From: Glycine soja
Taxonomy: Eukaryota; Streptophyta; Magnoliopsida; Fabales; Fabaceae
DNA: 64,000 nucleotides
Direction of reading: 5' to 3'
Assembly: GCF_004193775.1 (NCBI RefSeq)
Contig: NC_041008.1
Location: forward strand, 5,782,731 to 5,846,730
Shown here: positions 54,291 to 64,000 of the stretch, piece by piece
Numbering within the stretch: the stretch's first letter is position 1
Layout of the letters: each line of letters opens with the position of its first letter
Made by a program: the position numbers and the translations under genes
Notes under the pieces: generated by a model
What the model saw: the letters and a program-made list of their open reading frames with translations, nothing else
What the model was told of the DNA's origin: nothing
The model's database searches: none

Positions 54291-56131
54291 GAGAGTTGAC
54301 GGAGATAAACATATCAAGTGGCCCAGTGCCTACAGAAAAAAAAAAAAAAGAAAAACAAAGTGGCCCAATTTTATTACATTTGTTTGTGTGTGAATAAAAA
54401 ACAAATTATGCCTGTGGTCTACCTAGTTAGTGGTGAAATACACTGTTTTATTCTATTTATTATGTAATGTGTGTGATTATAAGTGATAAGCAACCATGAA
54501 GAACAAAAAATAAAGTGATGAAAATTTTTTTTAACACTAAGACTTGACAGTTGTTTTATGCACTAACAAAATAAAAAAAGTGTGTTGTAAGTTATATATG
54601 TTCTGTTTGTTTACCATTCAGTTTACCTATATTTTAAGCGTCAAAGTCTTCAATATATTTCTTAAAAAAATGTCTTCAAAATAACTCTTCAATGTAGTTG
54701 GAGTTTACCACTTTGTCCATCTCCTACACAATTAATATCTAAATATTGTTGGCTTTATCCAAGGCTAACAATGGGATTGATTATAACTCTATTGTATTAA
54801 ATTGTGATAGTGATCCTGAAAATTTGATAATATATTAAAAAGTAATTTATTTATTTATTTACATACGGTGTTATTGTAGTAAGCATGACACTATTACAAA
54901 AGTCCTTTTAAAGATACTTTTCACAATAGTTCGCCGGCCTTTAAATTTTTCTTTGTGAAAAATGAATACTTTGTGGGTGTGTTTGGGTCGGAGGTGGTGA
55001 TTTATGGTGTGGCTATGGAGATTGGGAAAAAAGATGATACAAGATGTCATATTAATGTAACAATTAATGTTTATAACGTAAAATTAAAAAAAAAAGGACT
55101 CAAACGAATCACTTAAATTACTAGAAAAAATTAAAACAATATATCAAAATCAAATAATTATGAAATATAATAAATAAAAAATTACATTAAATTAAAAACT
55201 TGAATAAAAATAAATAATAATTATGATTGTTTAAAATCTTTTATATTATCAATGTGCAACGTTTTTTCTCGATGAAATTTACATCATTTTCCTTCTTAAT
55301 AATTAGTTATCGATGTCTCATTCCAAAGTCAGGCGCTCTCAAACTTTAACAGCCGTGAGTGTTATTGGAAAAAAAAAACCCTCAATATTAATAATGGGTA
55401 TAAAAATATGTTTTTGACTCCTCTAAAAATTTTGAAATTTAGTTTTAATACTTTTAAAATTTTTTATCCTTTTAAAATGATAATGTACCACTTTTAGTTT
55501 ATATAGATAGTTCTTTAAAAAGGATGAGAAATAGTTTAGACAATATGCTTTAGGATTAAAAGTGTGCATTTTAAAATTGAAGCGACGAAAAATATACTTT
55601 TTAGAGAAACCAAAATCAAATTTTAAAAATTCTTGAGAAACTAAACATATTTTACTAGTTAATAACTTGGATAGCAAAACAAAGAAAATGTGATGGTCCG
55701 ATTGAATTGTTTCAAATTTCAAATAAGATAAGGCAAGGTGATCGTTGAATTGCACGTAAGTTTGTCATGATACTAGCTCAGCTGGGATCCTCTAAACCCA
55801 GCAATATTACATTCTTGTAATGAAAGTCAACAGCTCAAACAAATTTTGATGTTACGAAAATTAAATAAAATTCTAAATCCCAATTCTTTTCGAACCTAGT
55901 AATAATTAATTTCATATTTGTATTTATTGTTAGAATAATGATATATGAAAATTCATCTAATTATCATAAATACTTATTTGATATTTTTATTTATTTTTCT
56001 CTATGTCTGCTTTTTTCCTATTAAATTGTATCACTTATCATATATTTATATTTATCTTTATTCTCTCACAAAATTTCTATTAGCATATGAGGTGTCCATT
56101 AATATTTATTCTTGTTCTTATGTGTGTTCAG
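54291..56131. other. Spacer; part duplicated from or to 18840-19030 and 20745-21994
   Basis: 54580-54740 matches the 3' flank of gene A. From 54876 it is nearly identical to 20745-21994. No gene was seen. Confidence 0.6.
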
Positions 56132-56486
56132 GATTCGGAGAATGCGCGAAATGTAGCATTGGCTTCCCTCGAATGTGACCAACAGCTACAAAATATAGGG
56201 GATGGCTTAATGCGGATGCCAAAAAGGTGCTAAATTGCACTCTTTGATTGTGGACCAGTGCCAATTTTTATCAGATGCAGTGTTACCGTTCGATTGGAAA
56301 CATTGCAAGTTCGAGACTGTAATCATGTGAAAACGAAACCATATTTGGTGTGAAACGTGCAACACAAGACTTCTACAACAGGCATATGTCGACAATTGTA
56401 ATTGCCATAAAAGTGTGTTTCCCGAATCAGTAGCCAAAGATCTTGTGAAACTTGAAAATCTAGTTATTGCAGAGGATAATGCAATA
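56132..56486 (+). pseudogene. CNL relic: LRR X-exon (unit B copy)
   Basis: Sister of 21995-22366, with two extra deletions (ttcag near 56230 and about 11 bp near 56375). At about 56487 it is joined directly to NB-ARC sequence. Confidence 0.8.
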
Positions 56487-56819
56487 GTTTACGTGTTGGG
56501 ATTGAGATTGGAAGAAGAAGGTGAGAATGTAAGAGCTGATACAGATTAGACTTGAATAGGTTGGGGATTCCACTTGATATATGGTGATTATAAGGGCTGC
56601 AAAATTTTGCTAACTTCAAGAAATAAAAACGTATTAACTGATAAAATGGAAGTTAAGTCAACTTTCTCTGCAGAGGAATTAGATGAAAAAGAAGCTGATC
56701 AAGTTGTTTCGGAAGGAGGCTAGAATATAGGGTGAAATGTCAAAGTCTAAACAAGAAATTGTTAATGTTCAGGATTACCTATGGCAATAGTTATAGTTGG
56801 AAGGGCATTGAATGGGTGA
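56487..56819 (+). pseudogene. CNL relic: NB-ARC fragment (unit B copy)
   Basis: It begins tttacgtgttgggattgag, matching from 23623, and continues through the CKILLTS, DKMEVKST and GLPMAIV equivalents, with the same stops as unit A. The P-loop side and 1.26 kb before it are deleted, with gtt microhomology at the join. Confidence 0.83.
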
Positions 56820-58147
56820 TCAGACTAATAAAAATTAATCTAAGCTCCCGATGACTACCGAAGCATCCAAACTAACAAAAATTACATCAATAATGATCCC
56901 TTATGCTTTCAGCATTAAATGGAAAAGAATTGTTGTATTCGTGTGTCGGATACAGCCGGGATACAACTTTGATACGACTCACGTTGTTTGGATACGACTC
57001 TCATGTTTCTTTGAATATTTTAATAATATTATTGTTTAAACTTTAGTTACGATTTTTAAAATAAATAAAAAGTACAAACATAAACAAAAACACAACTTTT
57101 TGCTTTTCTCAAAACATAAACAAAAACATAACATATCATTTTCCTCTGAGCATGAAAAATCCTTTTTCGGCAATTTTGAACTTTCTTTTAGTGAGGGAGT
57201 TTATTTTTCTGGTCTCTCTCCACACAAAGCACAAACCATGCTTTTATTGAACTTAATCTTTCTGCCAACTATGATTGCTAAAACATAATCCGCATATTTG
57301 CAGTGTTTTAAGTTTTAACAACTCTCAGTATCATTTTCATAATTGCATTTTAACACCAACATATTGACTTTTTTTTAACATTCATATATAGGAATGTTAT
57401 CATCATATTTTCATCGATTCCTATTATAAGGTAGTAAGGCTTAAGGTATCCTTTAATCCATTAAATATAAAAGTTATTTTTCATAAAAGATGTATCTTTA
57501 TTATTTATCACTATTGTTCATAAACTAGGAATGTTACTCTTCCAAACCCTCCTCAACATCACCTCCGTGACAAGTGGTCCCCCTCATCTGACTTTGGAAG
57601 TAACCCCCCTCATGGAGAGAAGCCTCTCCTACTTCTTAAATTTATGTAATTAGTGAGAATCTCTGTATCTTTTTAACTTAATAGGATTTTTATTAATTTT
57701 TTAATAGATTAATGTTTATATATATTCATTTAAATTTATATTATTCTATTTAATTTGATCACATTTATAGATGACTTATTGTCTTAAAATATTAATTTAC
57801 ATGAATTATTGAAATATATTCCAACAATAAAAAAGGCTATACATGCATGCAGAATCAATACACAGCTAATGAATTAAAAATTTAGTAGATGTGAATTAAT
57901 GGGATGGAATTAATGTGTTTAAGATCATGTTTGAGTGTGAAGCTGGCAATCTTCTTTCTTGTGAGAATAAAAGAAAAATTCTTTGTTAAAGACACAAATA
58001 TACATTCAAACTTATATCTTTTTTATGTTTTTTAAAATCTGAGATGCCTTTGTAATTTTTAACACATGGTTACTTGATCTGGTTTTAGTAAATGTATTTT
58101 GATTTTTGATTGAACAACTATTTAATATTCTTTAATTTACTCATTAG
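56820..58147. other. Spacer, second copy of 23956-25419
   Basis: Nearly identical to unit A apart from indels (shorter TA tract, about 93 bp missing near 57555, a short extra attatttatc near 57500). No gene was seen. Confidence 0.65.
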
Positions 58148-58389
58148 CTCTTGACGGATCTGTTGGAGAAGAGATGTAATTGTACCTAGTACAAGAAAAT
58201 CAAGATCAAAGCATGAAGACTGTGTCGAGCCACTAACTAATTCTGTGTTGGATATGCTTGAAAAGCAAGTGGATTACATCCGTTACAGGCGAAACTTTGA
58301 TGAACTAGAAGTGTGTTAATTTCCTTACTTTAGGAACGATGATGACCACAAAAAGACACGGTTTTCCAATTGTTTATTTCCTTACTTAA
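58148..58389 (+). pseudogene. CNL relic: start of exon 1 (unit B copy)
   Basis: Essentially identical to 25420-25661, with the same deletions and stops, so the decay predates the segmental duplication. Confidence 0.75.
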
Positions 58390-58739
58390 TAATGCAATGA
58401 GGACAATTGAGACAGGCTGGCAGGGATGGATCATTCATTTATAAGCTTAAACTGAAAGAATCTTTAATTTACACCCGTGAAAGAAAAAGCCAGGACCACT
58501 TCTATTCCCCATTATATCAACCTACTTCCCCACTTATTTCGTTTACGTCCTTAGCTGGGGCATCAATTTGTTTATTTAATCCCTGTACTTTTTATAAAAA
58601 TGTTATTTGTGGCCCATCATGAATATATAGATAATCGCCACAATTAATAATGCAATGAAGATAAGATGACAATTGAGATAAGAGGGAATGAACCTTAAGA
58701 TATTTTTACATTCCAAACACTCAAACAGGGAGGATCATT

Positions 58740-58992
58740 TCTGATCGAGTATGTTTTCTGGTTTCTTTCGTCATGCTCTCAGTATTCTCTTGCTCTTTAA
58801 CTTGATCTTGGTTTTCTTCGGACTAGTAGTACGCCATCCATATGCTTAAATCATGTTTAGCTTGCCAACATATTTCTGCTTTCTTCCTAAATCTGCTCTT
58901 TTTTTCTCACATTCAGTTTATTGCTTAGGATTTGGAATAGTGACAAGTAAAGACAAATCACAACTCACGGTCATCCAATTCCAAGAATAGAG
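58740..58992 (+). promoter_or_regulatory. Orphan copy of CNL 5' leader/promoter region
   Basis: Nearly identical to 26012-26264 and ends at the same aatagag|gtttgt donor. No coding exon follows: homology stops at 59992 (cctaacag). Confidence 0.55.
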
Positions 58993-59992
58993 GTTTGTTC
59001 CTTTCTTTATAGCTTATTATATTGGCTACTTCTTTTGTTCATTTATTCAAGATTTGAAGAAATTTCACTCATAAAGATGGATATATAAAGTTCTCGTTTA
59101 GATCTTTCAACTCTCATGGCTAATTTTACCAAAAAAATAATATATTATAATTTAAGCCCCAATTTAATTTGTAGCTCTTTAACAAAATTTTGACAAAATT
59201 AATTCATTTCATTCAAATGTCCAATAATAAGCTTTACGAGGCAGCAGCTTCAAAACGAGGGGAATATTCAGAAATGAATGCTCATAAATAAATATATTTG
59301 CAGGCTAGCTTTTTGTTTCTTAGTTATCAATTTGGTCTTCAAATTATATTAAAAGGTTTAATTTGATTTCAAATTTCAGCGGCTTTTATTTATGAACAGT
59401 GGCAATTACTATATTTATTATTAGTTTAAAAAATAAAACAAATTTCATTTCTTTTTCTTCTTCACTTTTGGTTCTGTGCTTGGTTTCATCCTCGGAAGGA
59501 TTTCCCAAAGCAAAGTGGTGGTGCCACGCCACAGTGGTCAACTTTTGAGTGCGTGAGGTTTGGGTGGGTTAACCCAAAGTGCCGAGTGAAGAAGAAGAAA
59601 AAATGAGAATCCTTTTATTTTTTTATATAATAATAAATATAGTGACGGAAGAAGAAGAAATGATTAAATATCGTCACTATTCATAAACAAAATCAGTTGA
59701 AATTTTTTATCTTAAGGATGCCAACCTAATTAGACGGAAAAGAGCAGATTGGTCTGTTTTGTCTATTTTAAAATAATTTGTGACTAAAGTGAATTTTTAA
59801 AAAATTTGGAACCAAATTATACCTTTTAAAAAATAATTTAGGAACCAAATTGATAATTAAGTTTTTTTAAGGATGCTCCAAACTTTTGAATTAATAGTGA
59901 TGTATATTTTCATTATTTAACTATATGTTGTATAATATATAGGTTATTAGACCTACAACCGTATTCCAATTTAGGCTTTTTTTTACCTAACA
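58993..59992. repeat. Orphan copy of CNL 5'-UTR intron, truncated
   Basis: It aligns to 26265-27242 and keeps the gccacgccacagtg block and GGTCAA. The break lies at cctaacag, next to unrelated repeat DNA. Confidence 0.6.
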
Positions 59993-60146
59993 GTAGGGGT
60001 GAAAATGAGTCGAACAGCTTGTTGAGGGTCTTTGACTCTGCATATGTAAGGTCAAGCTCAAGCTTTTTAAAAAGCCTGTTTAGATAAAAAGGTCAAGCTC
60101 AAACTATAAAAAAAAACTTGTTAAACTTGACAAGCCGGCTTGTTTA

Positions 60147-60148
60147 AC

Positions 60149-60190
<42 letters not shown>
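60147..60190. repeat. (TAA)n microsatellite
   Basis: About 44 bp of ATA/TAA triplets. Confidence 0.92.
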
Positions 60191-60193
<3 letters not shown>

Positions 60194-60704
60194 CTTTATT
60201 TTATCAAATCTTATCTTATCCAGATTTTATTCTATCTAGATTTTATTTTATCAAGATTTTATTCCATCTAGGTTTTATTTCGTCCAGATTTTATTTCATC
60301 CAATCTTATCTTATTTTATCTAGATTTTATTTTATTTCGTTTATGGGATTGGACTTAAAATAGATTTGTGAGCTTTGGGGATGAAGACTTATATAACAGC
60401 ACCAAGGTTTTAGTTTAGGGAGTTTTTTTTCGGAGAGGAGAATAATTCTAGGATTTTAGAATTCCAATTTTTATTAATGTTCATGCACACTTTTCACGTA
60501 GAATAAAATTCATTTTCTGCAATTTCGTTTCGGCTTCAATCTATAGTTTCGTTTCTACTTATTAATGGAAGGCTAAGTCTCCAGCATTGTTTGTTTTCTC
60601 TTGAGGATCAAGCACAGTTCTCTTTGAGGTTTTGTTATTACTATTGAATACTGATCAGCTTTCCTCTTCACCAATTACTTTGTATTTGTTGTTATTAATT
60701 CATG

Positions 60705-60836
60705 CATGCTTAGTACTTGATTAATTGTCTCTGCGCTTAATTTACATTCATGCTTAGTACTTGATTAATTGTCTCTGCGCTTAATTTACATTCATGCTTA
60801 GTACTTGATTAATTGTCTCTGCGCTTAATTTACATT
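60705..60836. repeat. 44-bp minisatellite, three exact copies
   Basis: A unit beginning catgcttagtacttgatt and ending gcttaatttacatt is repeated three times without change, followed by a partial catgctta. Confidence 0.95.
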
Positions 60837-61723
60837 CATGCTTAATGATCAATTTTGTTCATGATTAATTGGTGTATGTGTTGTTTAATCACATAATGAC
60901 AGCCTTATCTTAATTTTCGCTTAGTAATTTAATTTAGGGTTGGATTAAGTGGTTGAACTGATTAAGGATAAATTCTCGTAACCTAGTATAAGAAACTTGC
61001 TTGTGAATTAAGGGGAAACATGTTTTAAGTCTGTTATTTTCTAATTCAAATCTGCTTGCTGTTTAATTTACAAAAACAAACAACCCTCAATTCGTTACTG
61101 TTTTGTTACTATCTATTGTGAACGTTTGGTTGATCATTGTTCGTTGGGAGACGACCTAGGATCACTTCCTAGATACTGGATTTTTAATGTTTATCTGATT
61201 CGGGTACGCCCTCGATCAATAGTATATAAAATATGACTTGAGTAGACAAAGATGAAATTATTGTAGATATATTTTTTAAAAAAATATTTAATATATTTAT
61301 ATATTCAAAAATTGGATTAAAAATTATTAATTTAACTAATAATAATTTTTGTTTGACTATATTAGTGTAAATCATCTCTAATCCATACATTTTTTAATAT
61401 TATGTTCTTTTTATTTTCTTTTGATATACTTTGTGCTTTAACGACTTGAATTCAATATGATTTTGTTTATCAATTATTTTTGGATTTGTACATTACTTAT
61501 ACGAAATTTTATAAGTTTTTTTTAGTTAGTATTTCACTAGGTTTTAAAATAATTAATTAATCAAAGACTTCTTTAAGCAAACTTTTAAATAGGTTCGTGG
61601 GTCAAGCCAGACTTTTATGTAAGCCGAGCCGAGCCTTAAAAAAAAACCTATGACAGATAATGAACCAAGCTCAAACTTTACGTATTCAACTCAAGTCGAA
61701 CTCAAACCTAGTAAAGCTTGGTT

Positions 61724-62178
61724 TAGCTCTTGACGGATCTGTTGGAGAAAAGAGATGTAATTGTACCTAATACAAGAAAATCAAGATCAAATTAAGCATG
61801 GAGACAGCTGTGTCGTCCGCACTACTTAGAAAGCAAGTGGATTACATCGGTTACAGGAGAAACTTTGATGAAGTAGACGAGTGTGTTAATTTCCTTACTT
61901 TAGGAACGATGATGGCCACAAAAAGACACGGTTTTCCAATTGTTTATTTCCTTACTTTAAGCATAGACTAGGCAGACTAGCAAAGAAGATGGCCCCAAGT
62001 CTGCAGAAATCTATTTTGTCTATAACACTGACCTTATGGATTTTTTGGTTCTAGAAAATCCATAATGGAAAGCATAATGGCAGCCCTTGAATATTCCACT
62101 GTGAACATTATTGGAGTGCATATGGACCAGGTTGGCTGGATAAGAGAACTTTAATCAAAGCAATTGCTGACCAGGTGG
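61724..62178 (+). pseudogene. CNL relic: CC to P-loop, third copy
   Basis: It starts like 25420 and 58148 but extends further: agcatagactaggcagac (HRLGRQ), gcaaagaagatgg (AKKMA), a tattccactgtgaacattattgg stretch (SVRMIG) and ctttaatcaaagcaattgctg (TLIKAIA). The P-loop itself is scrambled and the match ends at about 62178. Confidence 0.75.
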
Positions 62179-63329
62179 GGTGGGCCAGGTTTAAACTATC
62201 ATTTTTTCTTTAAAAAACTTATGTAGACCTATATGCAAGTTTCCTTCACTATCAAAAGTTTAGATCAACTTATATAAGATTATATTCACTAGTTTCAAAT
62301 TCAAATTTTAAATATATAATTATGTTAAATATTTGAATAAAAAATTTTATGATACTTGATTAGAATATAATTAATTACCTTTTTAGTAGAAAATACATTT
62401 GACCTAAAAAAACCAACTTTCCTTCTCAGAACCTGGTATGTAAATGCGTTCGATTTAGGAGCAGAAAAGGTCATAGAGAAGGACATGACAGCCCCAAAAA
62501 ACACTCAGTATACAATTTTATTTGTAATTTTTGATAACTAAAAAGAAGAAGAAAAAAACTACTTCTCTGCCTTCTACTGGAGGAGACAACGTGTTTCATA
62601 ATCTAGATATTTCATCACCAATTAATAATGCAATGAGGACAAAATAACAATTGAGACATGCAGAGATGGATCATTCATTTATAAAGTTAAAGAGAAAATA
62701 TCTTTCATTTATAAAGTTAAAGTGAAAGCGAGGACCACTTCTGTGTTCTGTTCCCCATTATATCAACCTACTTCCCCACTTATTTCGTTTACGTCCTTAG
62801 CATGAATAGATTGTTGGAGAAATCCAGGGGAGTAAAGTTGAAGTAAACACCGGGGTGGAAGTCATTAATTAGAATCAGATATTCATTAGTCCATAAGTTC
62901 TCACTTAGGTGGATCATGAGTCATGCTTAAAGAAACTTGATAACATATTTTAACTCAAAAATTAAGGTTTAGATTTATGGATTTCTCCTCATGATTCTCA
63001 AGATAAGATTTTATCTCATACTTATAATTCGATAATTATTATAATTAATAATGCCACGAAGATAAGATGACAATTGAGATAAGAGGAAATGAACCTTTAT
63101 TTATAAAGAGCTCGTTTGAATAAATTTTTTCATAAAGATTTTTAAGAGAATAAAATAAGAAAAATAAAAAAATATTTTTAAGTTAAAATTAGCTTTTACA
63201 TAATTTAAAAAATCATGTTTTAAATAAGTTAATATGAATTTTTACAAATTATTTTTATACTATAAAAAAATTATGAAATAAATTATTCAAACATGGTGTA
63301 AAGATAAACTTAAGATAACTTAAACAGGG
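62179..63329. other. Spacer before the last leader copy
   Basis: 62630-62810 matches the spacer copies at 25662 and 58390. The rest is AT-rich with no gene seen. Confidence 0.5.
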
Positions 63330-63589
63330 AGGATCATTTCTGATCGAGTATGTTTTCTGGTTTCTTTCGTCATGCTCTCAGTATTTTCTTGCTTTTTTAC
63401 TTGATCTTTGTTTTATTCGGACTTGTAGTACGCCATCCATATCCATATCCTTAAATCATGTTTAGCTTGCCAACATATTTTATCTTTCTTCCTTAATAAA
63501 CATTTGCTCTGCTCACCACATTCAGTTCATTTCTTACGATTTGGAATAGTGTCAACACAACTCACGGTCATCCAATTCCAAGAATAGAG
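63330..63589 (+). promoter_or_regulatory. CNL 5' leader/promoter region, probably of the next gene
   Basis: The sequence from tctgatcgagtatg to ccaagaatagag|gtttgt is a slightly more diverged member of the set. The intron-like sequence after it runs to about 63915 and then departs from the other copies. A CNL coding exon may lie beyond the window. Confidence 0.5.
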
Positions 63590-64000
63590 GTTTGTTCCTT
63601 TCTTTATTTAAGATTTTAAGAAATAAATGAAAAAACGAGCCAATATAGCTTATATCAATCTAGATTGGTTCTTTTTTCATTTATTTAATATTTTAAGAAA
63701 TTTCACTCATAAAGATGGATATATATATATTGTGCATGTTCAGTTCTTTCAACTCTCGTGACTTTACAACTACTAGAATGTTACCAAAAATTAATATATT
63801 ATAATTTAAGCCACAATTTGTAGCTCTTTAACCAAACTTTGACAAACTGCATTTTATTCAATTGTCGAATATAAGCTTTACAAGGCAGCAGCTTCGAAAC
63901 CAGAGGAATATTCAGAAAGGGAAAGCAAATGTAAGGGGGAGATAACAGAGAAGCGCATATAAAGAAGAAAAGAAATGGAAAATTGGAGTAGTTGGCGGTG
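63590..64000. other. Leader-intron-like sequence to right edge
   Basis: It partly aligns with 26265-26520 (catttattcaagattt, ataagctttacgaggcagcagcttc). After about 63915 it is new, purine-rich sequence. No gene was seen. Confidence 0.45.

Larger units (their letters stand above)
53355..54875. other. 1.52-kb segment present in unit B only
   Basis: Unit A joins gggtc directly to gtagtaagc at 20744/20745. Here the same two sequences are separated by this segment, which holds the terminal-exon relic. Deletion from unit A is more likely than insertion, because the segment is itself CNL-derived. Confidence 0.7.
59993..61721. mobile_element. Inserted repeat DNA, possible solo LTR within a degenerate repeat
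   Basis: The outer parts (59993-60145 and about 61570-61720) are rich in gtcaagctcaa / ccgagccgagcc words, as in degenerate hAT-like repeats. The middle (about 60190-61218) ends gtacgccctcgatca after ttgggagacgacctagg...cacttcctag, which resembles the 3' end of soybean gypsy LTRs. No internal domain, primer site or matching target duplication was found, so a solo LTR is only suggested. Confidence 0.35.

Overview
The window is plant nuclear DNA, AT-rich and intron-bearing, and it is dominated by one tandemly amplified disease-resistance gene family of the CC-NB-ARC-LRR (CNL) type. Family resemblance, the style of the LTR retrotransposons (a tRNA-Asp primed Athila-like element with GC-rich GCTTAGCGCG motifs) and the large intron-rich LRR genes point to a legume, most likely soybean (Glycine). 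The species is an inference and was not proven.

Two long paralogous CNL genes lie head to tail on the + strand. Gene A enters from the left edge (1-18605) and shows only the end of its first coding exon plus seven further LRR exons. Gene B is complete (32283-44268). It has eight coding exons that splice in phase 0 to about 2,445 residues: CC, NB-ARC, then a very long LRR built from three repeats of a two-exon module (X then Y: exons 3-4, 5-6, 7-8). A 5' leader exon (about 30692-30929) and a 3'-UTR exon (from 50378) are inferred for gene B. All A and B exons seen here are open. Known biology: such proteins are cytoplasmic immune receptors that switch on ADP/ATP exchange. The layout matches what is published for the soybean giant-NLR cluster containing Rps11 (unequal recombination, LRR expansion, promoter fusion); that assignment is an inference.

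Transposons explain most of the spacing differences between the paralogs. A Ty1/copia element (10059-14699, TSD CTAGA, two in-frame UGA stops) sits in intron 6 of gene A, inside a larger block of about 7.4 kb that gene B lacks. A pol-less, Athila-like element on the minus strand (44353-50149, TSD CAAGA, nearly identical LTRs) sits in the 3'-UTR intron of gene B.

Between and after the genes are relics of the same family: X-exon LRR pieces (21995, 56132), NB-ARC pieces (23507, 56487), CC pieces (25420, 58148, 61724), a terminal LRR and 3'-UTR piece (53655-54290), and repeated copies of the 5' leader exon (23240, 26012, 30692, 58740, 63330). The last leader copy suggests another CNL gene begins just beyond the right edge. 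The rest is AT-rich spacer with microsatellites, MITE-like inverted repeats, possible captured gene fragments and one short minisatellite. I saw no tRNA, rRNA or CRISPR feature.
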